64,000 nt of DNA. Origin: an uncultured Cryomorphaceae bacterium (GTDB lineage: Bacteria > Bacteroidota > Bacteroidia > Flavobacteriales > Schleiferiaceae). This document shows positions 18,301 to 27,641 of the stretch, in pieces (the stretch's first letter is position 1; every line of letters begins with the position of its first letter). The translations under genes were made by a program, and so were the position numbers. The stretch lies in contig CAJWKU010000001.1 in NCBI GenBank assembly GCA_913043005.1, forward strand, positions 1-64,000, read 5' to 3'. Below the pieces are notes generated by a model. It had not been told where the DNA came from. It worked only from the letters and a program-made list of their open reading frames with translations, and did no database searches.

Positions 18301-19457
18301 AACTACATTCTAACCTTTTAAATGGTATTGTAGAGATTTTAGAGATCTCATTTAGTGGTAATCTTTATGCAGATAAGGTTGTAGAAAAAGCTCTTAGGTC
18401 AAATAAAAAGTGGGGATCTCGTGATCGATCATTTGTGGCGCAGCATACATATGAAATCATTAGATGGTGGCGGTTACTTTGGTTTTTAAAAGGAGAGGCC
18501 CCCAGTCTTAAAAAAGACAAATTATTTGAGTTATTTGAAGTCTATTGGAAATGGGCAATAGAAAAGACAATACCAACCCCAAATGATTTACCAATAGATG
18601 TTAATGAGAGTTATCCGATATGGTTAGATGAAAAGGCTTCAATAGAACTAGGAGAAAATTGGCCGATTTTGGCAAGGGCTCTTAACATACAAGCTAACGT
18701 AGTTCTAAGAACAAATACATTGAAAATTAGTCGAGAGCAATTATTGCTGCGCTTAGCACAAGAAGATATTCAGGCTAAATCATCAAAAATAACTTCAGAA
18801 GCAATTACCTTAATTAATCGAAGAAAGCTAAAAGACCTACAAAGTTTTAAATTAGGTTTATTTGAAATCCAAGATGGGGGATCTCAACTTATTTCCAATT
18901 TTTTGGCCCCCATGCCTGGTGATAAAATAATGGATTGCTGCTCAGGAGCCGGAGGAAAGGCTTTGTCTTTGGCTTCTAAAATGAACAATATCGGAGATAT
19001 TTTATGTATCGACATAGAGTTATCAAAAATTAAGGAATTAGAGATTCGTGCCGAGCGTGCAGGAGCTACTTGTATTCGGACCCATCTATTATTGGAGGCT
19101 GAAGAGTTAAAGGAATACTCTGGTTGGGCTGATAAGATGCTTCTTGACGTACCCTGTTCGGGCACGGGAGTTATTCGTAGAGATGTAGATATAAAATGGA
19201 AATTAAAGCCTGAATACCTAGAACGCACCTTGGAATTACAGCAAGAAATTCTCAATAATTATTCAAAATTATTAAAGGTTGGAGGATTGTTGGTTTATGC
19301 CACATGTAGTATTCTGGAATCTGAAAATGAAATGCAGATAATAAAATTTCTAGAATCCAATAGTGAGTCATTTGAACTAAAACATCAGGAAAGACTTTCC
19401 CCGTTAAATATTGATTCTGATGGATATTATGTTGCTGTGTTAAGAAAAAAAATATGA
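18297..19457 (+). CDS. RsmB-like rRNA cytosine-C5 methyltransferase
   Basis: 386 residues from the ATG that overlaps the ABC gene's stop (ATGA). Residues 1-130 resemble the NusB-like N-terminal RNA-binding region of RsmB; the rest is the SAM-dependent methyltransferase domain with MDCCSGAGGKALSLASKM (SAM loop) and the two catalytic cysteines in LLDVPCSGTGVIRRD and YATCSILESEN. It probably methylates 16S rRNA at one cytosine, though other Nsun/RsmB/F targets are possible. The stop overlaps the murQ start by 4 nt, making an ABC - methyltransferase - murQ coupled chain. Confidence 0.88.
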   Translation: MKLHSNLLNGIVEILEISFSGNLYADKVVEKALRSNKKWGSRDRSFVAQHTYEIIRWWRLLWFLKGEAPSLKKDKLFELFEVYWKWAIEKTIPTPNDLPIDVNESYPIWLDEKASIELGENWPILARALNIQANVVLRTNTLKISREQLLLRLAQEDIQAKSSKITSEAITLINRRKLKDLQSFKLGLFEIQDGGSQLISNFLAPMPGDKIMDCCSGAGGKALSLASKMNNIGDILCIDIELSKIKELEIRAERAGATCIRTHLLLEAEELKEYSGWADKMLLDVPCSGTGVIRRDVDIKWKLKPEYLERTLELQQEILNNYSKLLKVGGLLVYATCSILESENEMQIIKFLESNSESFELKHQERLSPLNIDSDGYYVAVLRKKI

Positions 19458-20263
19458 TTACTGAAGCGGAATCTTTATTTGATAGTTTAGAAAAAATGAA
19501 TACTTTTTCTTTGTTGAAAGGTATTAATTCCGAAGATCAAAAAATTGCTACTGCAGTCGAGATGGCTATACCTAAGATAGAATTACTAATTGATGCTATT
19601 TTTGAAAGAATGCTAAAAGGTGGAAGATTATTCTACATTGGAGCAGGAACCTCAGGTAGGTTAGGCATCTTAGATGCTTCTGAATGTCCTCCTACTTTTG
19701 GTGTTGATCATGGATTAGTAAATGGCATTATTGCAGGAGGTGATAGGGCGATCCGGCGAGCTGTAGAGTTTGCTGAGGATGATCAAAATCAGGCATGGAA
19801 GGATTTAAAGCTCCATGATGTAAATGATTTAGATTCAATAATTGGTATTGCAGCAAGTGGCAAGACTCCTTATGTTGAAGGAGGATTAAAATCAGCGCGG
19901 CAACATGGCTGTATTACTGGTGCAATAGTTTGTAATCCAAATTCATCAATTGCTAGTGCAGCATCTTTTCCTATCGAAGCAATAGTGGGGCCGGAGTTCA
20001 TTACTGGCAGCACTAGGATGAAATCAGGCACTGCGCAAAAAATCATCTTAAATATGATCTCAACAGCTTTAATGATAAAGCTAGGTCATGTTAAGGGTAA
20101 TTTGATGATTGATATGGAATTAAGCAATGATAAGTTGATGGATCGTGGTACAGAAATGGTTAAGAATTTAACTGGCCTTAATTTAAAAGAGTCTTTTGAA
20201 TTATTGAAAAAGTATGGTAGTGTGAGAAAAGCAAAAGAGGCATGGGAGAAGATAAAAAAGTAG
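19454..20263 (+). CDS. murQ: N-acetylmuramic acid 6-phosphate etherase
   Basis: 269 residues, slightly shorter than the roughly 300 of E. coli MurQ because the C-terminal tail is short. It cleaves the lactyl ether of MurNAc-6-P to GlcNAc-6-P and D-lactate in cell-wall recycling. The SIS domain signature FYIGAGTSGRLGILDASECP is complete, including the catalytic Glu of ASECPP, and the second motif EFITGSTRMKSGTAQK is present. It is translationally coupled to the upstream methyltransferase and overlaps the downstream desaturase gene by 22 nt. No anmK or PTS partner is near. Confidence 0.96.
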   Translation: MITEAESLFDSLEKMNTFSLLKGINSEDQKIATAVEMAIPKIELLIDAIFERMLKGGRLFYIGAGTSGRLGILDASECPPTFGVDHGLVNGIIAGGDRAIRRAVEFAEDDQNQAWKDLKLHDVNDLDSIIGIAASGKTPYVEGGLKSARQHGCITGAIVCNPNSSIASAASFPIEAIVGPEFITGSTRMKSGTAQKIILNMISTALMIKLGHVKGNLMIDMELSNDKLMDRGTEMVKNLTGLNLKESFELLKKYGSVRKAKEAWEKIKK

Positions 20264-21723
20264 CTAGAATTATTGGCTCTGGAATAGCTGCCATTGCGGC
20301 TTCAATAAGAATAGCAAAAAAAGGCTATGAGGTCCATGTGCACGAAGGGAATAGCTATCCTGGGGGTAAACTTAGTGAAATAAAATTGGGAGAATATAGA
20401 TTTGATGCAGGTCCGAGCTTATTTACCTTGCCTAAAAATATAGATACTTTGTTTGAGCTTTGTGGTGAAAATCCAAGAGATCATTTCAGCTATATAAAGA
20501 AAGAAGAGTCTTGTAGATATTTCTGGGAGGACGGGAAACGTCTTACTGCACATTCGTCAATAGACAAATTTGCAAATGAAGCAGAAATAAATTTGGGAGA
20601 ATCTTCTGAAGCAATAAAGTCACATCTATATCAGGCGAAAAAGCAATATGATTCAACTTCAGAATTCTTTTTAGAAAGATCTTTACACCGGTTAAAGACC
20701 TACTTGAGATTTTCTATTCTAAAAACAATTTTAGCCTTTCCATCTTTGCGATTGTTTTCTACAATGCATGGTGTTCATGTCAAACGTTTTCGAACTAGTC
20801 ATATGGTCCAGCTCTTTGATAGGTATGCTACATTCAATGGATCAAGCCCGTTTAGGGCACCAGGTATTTTATGTATGATTCCTCATTTAGAATTTGGAAT
20901 CGGAACATTTCTTCCAAAGAAAGGAATGGTCGACATAACAAATAGTCTAGTTGCTTTAGCCAAAAGACAGGGAGTTCATTTTCATTTCAACGAAAAGGTG
21001 ACTAAAATAATTTCTAATGATAAAAAAATAAATGGGTTATTGGTGGAAAAAAACAATAAGGATGTAATATTGAGCTCGGATTTAGTGGTTAGTAATATGG
21101 ATGTTACCCCCACTTATCGTAAGCTACTTTCTTATTTACCTGAGCCTTCAAGGATATTGTCTCAAGAGCCAAGCTCTTCAGCATTAATATTTTATTGGGG
21201 AATGAATGGGGAATTTCCGGAGTTTAATTTGCATAATATTTTGTTTAGTAAGGATTACAAAACAGAATTTGATTCCCTTTTCAATTCTAAAACACTAAAT
21301 AATGATCCTACTGTATATATAAACATAACATCAAAAGACATTCCTCAAGATGCTCCAAAGAATTGTGAGAATTGGTTTGTGATGATTAACGTACCAAGCA
21401 ATAATGGTCAAGACTGGGATTTCATTCGTGAAAAGGCAAGGCAGTTAATAATAGATAAAATTCATAAAATAACAGGAAGAGACATTAGCTCTTTGATTGA
21501 GTGCGAGGATTATCTTGACCCGAGAAGAATACAATCTAGGACTAGTAGTGAAAAAGGATCTTTGTATGGATCTAGTAGTAATTCGGTATTTTCAGCTTTT
21601 TTAAGGCACCCAAACCAAAAAGCTTTGAAAAATTTGTATTTCTGCGGTGGGTCAGCTCATCCAGGAGGCGGGATACCCCTTTGTCTATTAAGCGCAAAGA
21701 TTGTTTCAGACGCTATCCGTTGA
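20242..21723 (+). CDS. CrtI/CrtD-family FAD-dependent carotenoid desaturase-like oxidoreductase
   Basis: 493 residues, usual family length. The N-terminal dinucleotide-binding motif reads IIGSGIAAIAASIRIAKKG, with Ala where the third Gly of GxGxxG is usual, followed by HEGNSYPGGKL and FDAGPSLFTLP. The C-terminal FAD motif is FCGGSAHPGGGIPLCLLSAK. The family includes phytoene desaturase, hydroxycarotenoid desaturase CrtD and related oxidases; which step this one does is not decidable, but CrtD-like is my best guess. It overlaps murQ by 22 nt at its start and murI (opposite strand) by 18 nt at its end. No crtB or other carotenoid gene lies in the window. Confidence 0.82.
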   Translation: MGEDKKVARIIGSGIAAIAASIRIAKKGYEVHVHEGNSYPGGKLSEIKLGEYRFDAGPSLFTLPKNIDTLFELCGENPRDHFSYIKKEESCRYFWEDGKRLTAHSSIDKFANEAEINLGESSEAIKSHLYQAKKQYDSTSEFFLERSLHRLKTYLRFSILKTILAFPSLRLFSTMHGVHVKRFRTSHMVQLFDRYATFNGSSPFRAPGILCMIPHLEFGIGTFLPKKGMVDITNSLVALAKRQGVHFHFNEKVTKIISNDKKINGLLVEKNNKDVILSSDLVVSNMDVTPTYRKLLSYLPEPSRILSQEPSSSALIFYWGMNGEFPEFNLHNILFSKDYKTEFDSLFNSKTLNNDPTVYINITSKDIPQDAPKNCENWFVMINVPSNNGQDWDFIREKARQLIIDKIHKITGRDISSLIECEDYLDPRRIQSRTSSEKGSLYGSSSNSVFSAFLRHPNQKALKNLYFCGGSAHPGGGIPLCLLSAKIVSDAIR

Positions 21724-22524
21724 TTTCCAAATATTTTGTTCTTGAAGGATTATTCCGTCTCCAAAGAAAATCCGTGATATTTTTTTAAATGTTTCTGTGT
21801 AATCGGAGACTTCAAAACTATGATTAACTGCACTCTCCTCTTTATTAAGGAGTCCGAGATTATCAAGTTCAATAGCCATCCAATCTGCAACAATCTTTGG
21901 TGTTCGAAGGAGAGTGATTCTCATATCAAGATGCTTACTAATCTGAGAGGCAATTAAAGGATAGTGAGTGCATGCAAGAACAAGATGGTCTATGTTGTTG
22001 ATTTTTGATTCTTGGAGATAATATTGAATTATCGATTCAGTTATTTCCCCGTTTAAATGATTTTCTTCAATTAATGGAACTAATAATGGAGTGGCCAAGG
22101 AATATGTAGGTGTGCCCGGTAGTGATTTTTCTAATTTATGCTTATAAACTTGCGAGTTTATTGTCGCATGAGTTCCCCAAACACCAATTCCTTTTGGTTT
22201 CAATTTTTGTAATTCATCAATCAATGGATCAATCACATTAAAAATCGGCACATTTATTCTTTCCTGGAGATAGTCAAATGCTACAGATGAAGCAGAGTTA
22301 CAAGCTATTACTATTGCTTTTGCTCCATTCTTAATTAAGTGTTGGCAAATTTTTAAAGAAAATGTCTTAATTGCATCTGAAGATTTTTCACCGAAAGGAA
22401 GGTGAGCAGTATCTCCAAAATATATTATGCTCTCTTTAGGGAGTTTGCGGGCAATTGCTCTAGCAACAGTTAACCCGCCAACTCCTGAGTCAAACAGTCC
22501 TATAGGACCGTTTGAGGTTTTCAT
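21706..22524 (-). CDS. murI: Glutamate racemase
   Basis: 272 residues, full length. It makes D-glutamate for peptidoglycan. Both catalytic cysteines are visible, in AIVIACNSASSVAF and HLVLACTHYPLIA, along with the N-terminal GPIGLFDSGVGGLTVARAI. Its start overlaps the stop of the upstream ompH gene by one base, and it is the last gene of the leftward envelope cluster. Its 3' end overlaps the convergent desaturase by 18 nt. Confidence 0.97.
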   Translation of the reverse strand: MKTSNGPIGLFDSGVGGLTVARAIARKLPKESIIYFGDTAHLPFGEKSSDAIKTFSLKICQHLIKNGAKAIVIACNSASSVAFDYLQERINVPIFNVIDPLIDELQKLKPKGIGVWGTHATINSQVYKHKLEKSLPGTPTYSLATPLLVPLIEENHLNGEITESIIQYYLQESKINNIDHLVLACTHYPLIASQISKHLDMRITLLRTPKIVADWMAIELDNLGLLNKEESAVNHSFEVSDYTETFKKISRIFFGDGIILQEQNIWKSTDSV

Positions 22525-23030
22525 TAAAAGCCCAGTTTATTTTTAACAGGAGCCTTTAAATTCACTCCTCCCTTGGTGTATATAACCATCCCTTTACTTT
22601 GAGAAGCATCTAAAACATATTCTAAATTCATGCTCGAAGCCACTTCATCAATTGCGTTTTGAAGCTTTTCTAAAACAGGAGTGATAAGTTCAATTTCCTT
22701 AGATTGAAGCTGCTGCTGGGCACTCTGCATATATTCTTGAATATTATTATAGGCCTCTTGCAATCTAGACTGCTCTTGACGTTGTCTTAGCTCTGTCCAT
22801 GTTCCCGCATTTGCTTGCAGGGTTTGAGCACCTTTTTCTAATTCTGCATTCATTTCTTTAGCTTCTGCTTCAAACTTAGCTTGTTCGGCTTGAAGAGTTG
22901 TCATAACTGTTTTGTAGTCAGGCATTTCAACCAAAAGACTATCAACATTGATATGGCCTACTCCGCTTTGAGCGAAGGAGGATAGAGTAGAAATTGCCGC
23001 AATGGCAAATAGAGTGATTGCTTTTTTCAT
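22524..23030 (-). CDS. Skp/OmpH-family periplasmic chaperone (second copy)
   Basis: 168 residues. A signal peptide (MKKAITLFAIAAISTLSSFAQ, residues about 1-21) is followed by VGHINVDSLL, then a long coiled-coil hairpin rich in Glu, Gln and Ala (about 45-120), and a C-terminal beta segment ending LKAPVKNKLGF. The Skp/OmpH family forms jellyfish-shaped trimers that hold outer membrane proteins on the way to BamA. It lies 18 nt after its paralogue and one base overlaps murI. Duplicate ompH genes downstream of bamA are common in Bacteroidota. Confidence 0.92.
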   Translation of the reverse strand: MKKAITLFAIAAISTLSSFAQSGVGHINVDSLLVEMPDYKTVMTTLQAEQAKFEAEAKEMNAELEKGAQTLQANAGTWTELRQRQEQSRLQEAYNNIQEYMQSAQQQLQSKEIELITPVLEKLQNAIDEVASSMNLEYVLDASQSKGMVIYTKGGVNLKAPVKNKLGF

Positions 23031-23048
23031 AGTGTAAAAGTAGTGAAT

Positions 23049-23552
23049 TCAATAACCAAGTTGTCGGAGTACGTCGGAAGTAATATCATTTGACTCGTTG
23101 GCGTACACCACACTTACAGACGAGCCTTTATCAAATACGAAGTCTAATTTCTTTTTTCGCGCGATTTCTTTTATAGCTCCGGCGATGAGTGCTTGCAAAG
23201 GAGCTACCATTTCTTCTCTTTTCGAAAACAGAGATCCAGTTGGTCCAAAGTATCTCATTTGTTTGACACGCGCTGAATCTGACATAGACCTTATTGAGAC
23301 GCCTCTATCTTTAATCATTTCTGGTGTCAAAAGAACTTTTTCTGCTTCTAGTTGCGCCTTAAGTTCATTAGCTGTTTGGAAGAGTCTAGAGATTTCATTT
23401 TCCCAATTTTCGCTTAATCTGTTTATTTCTAATTGTGATTGTTGATATTCCGGAATGGAATTTAATATTTTATGGGTATCCACGTATGCAAGTCTTTGTC
23501 CAAAAAGAGAGAAAGACAATAAGATTCCGAATAATATATAGTATTGTTTCAT
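23049..23552 (-). CDS. Skp/OmpH-family periplasmic chaperone (first copy)
   Basis: 167 residues. Signal peptide MKQYYILFGILLSFSLFGQ, then RLAYVDTHKILNSIPEY, the classical OmpH N-terminal strand and helix, a coiled-coil body and a C-terminal strand LDFVFDKGSSVSVVYAN. It is 4 nt downstream of bamA. Paralogous to the next gene but clearly diverged, with a longer hydrophilic middle; the two may form separate or mixed trimers (inference). Confidence 0.92.
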   Translation of the reverse strand: MKQYYILFGILLSFSLFGQRLAYVDTHKILNSIPEYQQSQLEINRLSENWENEISRLFQTANELKAQLEAEKVLLTPEMIKDRGVSIRSMSDSARVKQMRYFGPTGSLFSKREEMVAPLQALIAGAIKEIARKKKLDFVFDKGSSVSVVYANESNDITSDVLRQLGY

Positions 23553-23556
23553 GTTA

Positions 23557-26052
23557 TTAGAATTGTTGTCCTAGTACAAAATGTGTCTGCCATCCTGATG
23601 GGCCAGAAGATCCGGGCATATTGTCATAACCATAGGCGAGGTCAACTCCCAAGAGTCCAAACATTGGCATAAATATTCTTAAACCTACTCCGTTAGAACG
23701 TTTAAGTTCAAATGGTCTGTAGTCGGCGAAGTTATCATAATTATTTCCAGCTTCGGCAAATGCGAGAACAAATATTTGAGCTTGTGGGTTTGGTGACAAA
23801 AGATATCTTAGTTCAGTTGTAAACTTATTGTATAGAGCACCTCCACCATCAGGTGTTAAACTAAGATTTGTATATCCCCGCAGTCCAATGACCTCACGAC
23901 CATCTAAAACAAAATTCTGCAATCCATCCCCACCTAAATAAAATCTTTCAAATGGAGGCAATCCATAATCTTCATTGTATTTGCCTAGAAACCCAAATTC
24001 AGAATAGGACTTTACAACAAAATTCTTCGCTATTTGAGCATAATAATCTCCTGTAAATTTCCATTTATGATATTCAATAAATCTGAATTTTTCTGTTGCT
24101 GTAAGTTTCGAATAATCTCTTCCGTCTAACAGTGATACTGGGGGCGTGGCTTCAACGGTGAAAGCTAAACTTGATCCTCGAGTTGGAAATATGGGTAGGT
24201 CTCTATTGTCTCTGCGTAGGGCGAAAGTATAAGCAATAGAATTCGCAATCCCATTTGTGAAATCGGCTCCTACAAGGGGATAGTTATTTATATCAAATCT
24301 CCTGTATTCAATTGACTGAAAAAGCGTAAAATAATCATCGGGCCACTTAAGCCTTTTCCCCTGCCCAAGGGTAACTCCAGTTATGCCTATTTTTTGAGCT
24401 AGAGAATCAGCTTGCTGACCATTATAATTCATGGTATTATGATATGCTGAGAATGTCACAGAGTTTGGCTTTTTCCCTCCCCACCAAGGCTCGGTAAAGC
24501 TAAAATTATAAGAGCTGTAAAAGGTTCCATTAGTTTGAGCTCTAATTGTAATGTTTTGGCCATCGCCCGTTGGTAAAGGCTGCCAAGATTTCTTATTAAA
24601 AATATTCCTTGCTGAAAAGTTATTAAAATTCAAACCCAAAGTTCCAACAACTGTATATCGACCCCATCCACCTTGTAATTCCAATTGACTTGTTGACTGT
24701 TCTACAACAGTGTATTCTAAATCTACAGTTCCTGTCATAGGATCTGGAACTGGAACGGGTGTTATTTGCCTTGGGTCAAAATAACCTAACTGTCCTAGTT
24801 CGCGAACCGTTCGCATTATGTCTGATTTTGAAAATAAGTCTCCAGGTTTAGTTCTAATTTCACGATAAACAACATGATCATTGGTTCTTTCATTTCCATG
24901 AACAATTACCCTGCGCACTGTAGCTTGTTTACCTTCTCGTATGCGAATCTCTAAATCAATGGAATCATTCTCTACTTTAACCTCTACTGGGATGATATTA
25001 GCAAATAAATAACCGTTATTTAGGTATAATGAAGAGATATCATTTCCATTAGGGTCTCCATTTACCCTTGTAGAAAGAGCTTTAGAATTAAATCGGTCCC
25101 CAGACTCAATTTTCAAAATACTCTGCAAGATTTCCGTACTGTATTTACTATTACCATAAAAAGAAACAGATTTATAATGATAAGGGCGTCCCTCGTCAAT
25201 TTGAAACTCAACAATAAGTTTTTCCTCAGGAGTTCTGTAAAAGGTATCGGACTTAATTCTCATATCTCGATACCCTGCTTCATTATATGTCTCTATAACT
25301 AGACGTTTATCACTTTCAAGTTTCTCTTTCAGTAGCTTGGATGTCCCAAAAATATTCCACCATCTATAACGATGTGTGTCATCCATTGCTTTACGCAATT
25401 TTTTATCAGAGATAGCTAGGTTCCCATTAAAGACTATTTCTTCAATTTTGAGCCTAGGACCGGGTTTCACATCAATTTTTAAAATTACAGCATCTAAAAG
25501 TTGACTATCTTGAATGGAAGTGATATTTGCCGTTGCATCTATAAATCCCTTTTCAATAAAGTACTTCTCAATAGCATTTGATGATGTGATTCTAAGATTT
25601 TCTGAGACAAATACCCCTCTTTTTAAGTCAAGCAATTCTCTAATTGCATCTTGTTTACCTTTTGAGATTCCGGTAAAATAAAATTTGCTCAACTTGGGCA
25701 AAGTTTTAAGTTGAAATTCCAGATAAACTATTCGATCAATTTTTTGTGTAATGAAAAGTTGGACATCATCAAATAATTCTTGATCCCAAAGATTTCGTAT
25801 CGCCTTTGCTATTTTGTCAGATGGGAATTGAACTTTATCTCCCACATTTATGCCCGATAGCAACCCTACCATCGTAGGGTCTAATTGATCTGCGCCTTTA
25901 ACTTGGATACCACCTATCTCATATTCAGTATCTGGGTTAATTTTTATTTCAGAACCTAAAGTGAGCCCATTGACTTCGCTCCCTTGGGCAAATACACCCC
26001 TTGGGCACCACACAAAAGTAAATATCAACGTAAAGAGAACACTTTTTTTCAT
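23557..26052 (-). CDS. bamA: Outer membrane protein assembly factor BamA
   Basis: 831 residues. Signal peptide (about 1-22, VFAQ), five POTRA-type repeats (about 45-440; for example VYLEFQLKTLPKLSKFYFTG and ATVRRVIVHGNERTNDHVVYREIRTKPGD in shorter pieces), then the Omp85 16-strand barrel (about 455-831), with the lid-loop-like VIGLRGYTNL motif and final FVLGQQF strand ending in Phe. It inserts beta-barrel proteins into the outer membrane and is essential. Four nt separate it from uppS and from the ompH copy downstream, so the block is one operon. Confidence 0.97.
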   Translation of the reverse strand: MKKSVLFTLIFTFVWCPRGVFAQGSEVNGLTLGSEIKINPDTEYEIGGIQVKGADQLDPTMVGLLSGINVGDKVQFPSDKIAKAIRNLWDQELFDDVQLFITQKIDRIVYLEFQLKTLPKLSKFYFTGISKGKQDAIRELLDLKRGVFVSENLRITSSNAIEKYFIEKGFIDATANITSIQDSQLLDAVILKIDVKPGPRLKIEEIVFNGNLAISDKKLRKAMDDTHRYRWWNIFGTSKLLKEKLESDKRLVIETYNEAGYRDMRIKSDTFYRTPEEKLIVEFQIDEGRPYHYKSVSFYGNSKYSTEILQSILKIESGDRFNSKALSTRVNGDPNGNDISSLYLNNGYLFANIIPVEVKVENDSIDLEIRIREGKQATVRRVIVHGNERTNDHVVYREIRTKPGDLFSKSDIMRTVRELGQLGYFDPRQITPVPVPDPMTGTVDLEYTVVEQSTSQLELQGGWGRYTVVGTLGLNFNNFSARNIFNKKSWQPLPTGDGQNITIRAQTNGTFYSSYNFSFTEPWWGGKKPNSVTFSAYHNTMNYNGQQADSLAQKIGITGVTLGQGKRLKWPDDYFTLFQSIEYRRFDINNYPLVGADFTNGIANSIAYTFALRRDNRDLPIFPTRGSSLAFTVEATPPVSLLDGRDYSKLTATEKFRFIEYHKWKFTGDYYAQIAKNFVVKSYSEFGFLGKYNEDYGLPPFERFYLGGDGLQNFVLDGREVIGLRGYTNLSLTPDGGGALYNKFTTELRYLLSPNPQAQIFVLAFAEAGNNYDNFADYRPFELKRSNGVGLRIFMPMFGLLGVDLAYGYDNMPGSSGPSGWQTHFVLGQQF

Positions 26053-26056
26053 AGAA

Positions 26057-26788
26057 TTATTCCTTAATTTCTATTTGATCACTGGTTTTACCCATCCTAC
26101 GCTCTCGGTTTTGATATTGTAATATTGCATCTTCTAAATGTTCTTTGGAAAAATCAGGCCAAAGTACGGGAAGGAACACCAATTCTGCATAACTACTTTG
26201 CCAAAGTAAAAAATTTGAAATTCTTTGTTCGCCACTTGTTCTAATCATTAATTCAGGATCAGGTAAACCGTAGGTGCTTAGTTCTTTAGAAAAACTGATA
26301 TCATTTATTTCATTAATCTTCAAAGTTCCCTCAAGGACTTGCTTCGCAATATTTTTAGTTGCTATTAGGATTTCTTGGCGGGAGCCATAGCTTAAAGCTA
26401 GGGTCAATGTCATTGTATTATTTGAAGAAGTAGCTTTAATCGTTTCCTGTAATTCTTTTTTACAATTCCTAGGAAGATTGTCTAGATTGCCAATAGCATT
26501 TAAACGAATGCCATTTTTCTGAAGAGTTTCTAATTCACTACTAAGACTTCTTATCAAGATGGACATTAATGCATCAATTTCACTTTTAGGTCGACTCCAA
26601 TTTTCTTCGGAAAAAGCATACACAGTCAAATATTTAATGCCCATTTCTGAGGCGTGAGTAGCTGTGTTTCTCAAAGCGGTAACCCCAATTTCATGCCCCC
26701 GAATACGTGTTTTAAAGCCCTGAAGTTTAGCCCATCTACCGTTACCATCCATTATAATGGCAATATGTTTAGGAATGAGATTATTCAT
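26057..26788 (-). CDS. uppS: Undecaprenyl diphosphate synthase (cis-prenyltransferase)
   Basis: 243 residues. It builds the C55 lipid carrier from farnesyl-PP and isopentenyl-PP. Signatures are HIAIIMDGNGRWAKLQG (catalytic Asp), the YAFSEENWSRP region and the C-terminal DLMIRTSGEQRISNFLLWQ-type block (here PELMIRTSGEQRISNFLLW). The start codon overlaps the stop of the DUF6089 gene (ATGA), indicating translational coupling. Confidence 0.97.
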   Translation of the reverse strand: MNNLIPKHIAIIMDGNGRWAKLQGFKTRIRGHEIGVTALRNTATHASEMGIKYLTVYAFSEENWSRPKSEIDALMSILIRSLSSELETLQKNGIRLNAIGNLDNLPRNCKKELQETIKATSSNNTMTLTLALSYGSRQEILIATKNIAKQVLEGTLKINEINDISFSKELSTYGLPDPELMIRTSGEQRISNFLLWQSSYAELVFLPVLWPDFSKEHLEDAILQYQNRERRMGKTSDQIEIKE

Positions 26789-27606
26789 CTGTGAAGGAAT
26801 TTAGCACAGCGTTCCATGAAGGCTTCGATATGAATTCCAACATTCAAATTCAAAGTAAAAAATGAATCATTATTTTGTGGATTTCCTCTAGGAGTTCCTG
26901 GTGAAAATAAAGTACTACTCGGGTTTGAAAAATAACTTGAAATCTGGCCTCTTTGTTCCTCTAAAATTAATGGGTCAACATAAAGGTTATGAGTATCATC
27001 TAAGTAGTCAGTGGATGTGAGTGTCCAGTTAGCTTCTATACTAACTACCCAAATATTGTTTAACTGGGCTCTGTACCCCATTCCAAATGGCAAAGTCCAT
27101 GCGCGAGTACTGTATAAAGACTCCTCGTTCAAAATCGTCCCTTGGCCTTCTGTTCCTAGTGGTTGTAATTCCACCCATTCCTCTTGGAATTCCCCTAGCG
27201 GGTTGAAGGACATTAAGCCAATTCCTCCAAAAAGATAAGGAGTGTGTTGAAATTTATAAGACGGAATGGATTGGGGGAAATAATCAATTTCTAAACGTGT
27301 ATTGATACTTTGAAAATTGGATTTGATGGTTAGGTTTTTTTCTCTTCTCTCTTGGAAAGAAGAAAGACTATCAGCTCCGTTCAGTTCACCTTGACTGTAA
27401 GATAAATTAAAAGCATAATGAGGATGGAGTTGAATTCGATAATTTACATGTTTGGAACCATCCAACAATTGCAGCTTATTCACTCCTACATCTCCTATTA
27501 ATTGATTCAGCCCATATCCCACAAATAGCTCTTGGGATACTTGACCTTTTAAATGAAAGGGTGAAGCAAAAATGGTGAGAATTAAAACAAAAAATATTTT
27601 AGACAT
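26785..27606 (-). CDS. DUF6089-type outer membrane beta-barrel protein
   Basis: 273 residues from the ATG at 27606 (MSKIFFVLILTIFASPF), which begins a clean signal peptide ending HLKGQ; a longer frame upstream would bury it. The mature part reads like a small barrel: alternating strands such as ELFVGYGLNQLIGDVG, YRIQLHPHYAFNLSYS, YLFGGIGLMSFNP and PFGMGYRAQLNN. In Bacteroidota a DUF6089 protein regularly sits between nadK and uppS-bamA, as here. Function is unknown; a role in envelope assembly is suggested only by position. Confidence 0.8.
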   Translation of the reverse strand: MSKIFFVLILTIFASPFHLKGQVSQELFVGYGLNQLIGDVGVNKLQLLDGSKHVNYRIQLHPHYAFNLSYSQGELNGADSLSSFQERREKNLTIKSNFQSINTRLEIDYFPQSIPSYKFQHTPYLFGGIGLMSFNPLGEFQEEWVELQPLGTEGQGTILNEESLYSTRAWTLPFGMGYRAQLNNIWVVSIEANWTLTSTDYLDDTHNLYVDPLILEEQRGQISSYFSNPSSTLFSPGTPRGNPQNNDSFFTLNLNVGIHIEAFMERCAKFLHR

Positions 27607-27641
27607 AATTAGGCTTACGAAGATACAAATTGATGGCTGTC

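Noticed and set aside
18884-19255. Open frame of 123 codons on the - strand inside the RsmB-like gene
   Set aside because: Antisense to a methyltransferase with both catalytic cysteines; shadow of codon bias.
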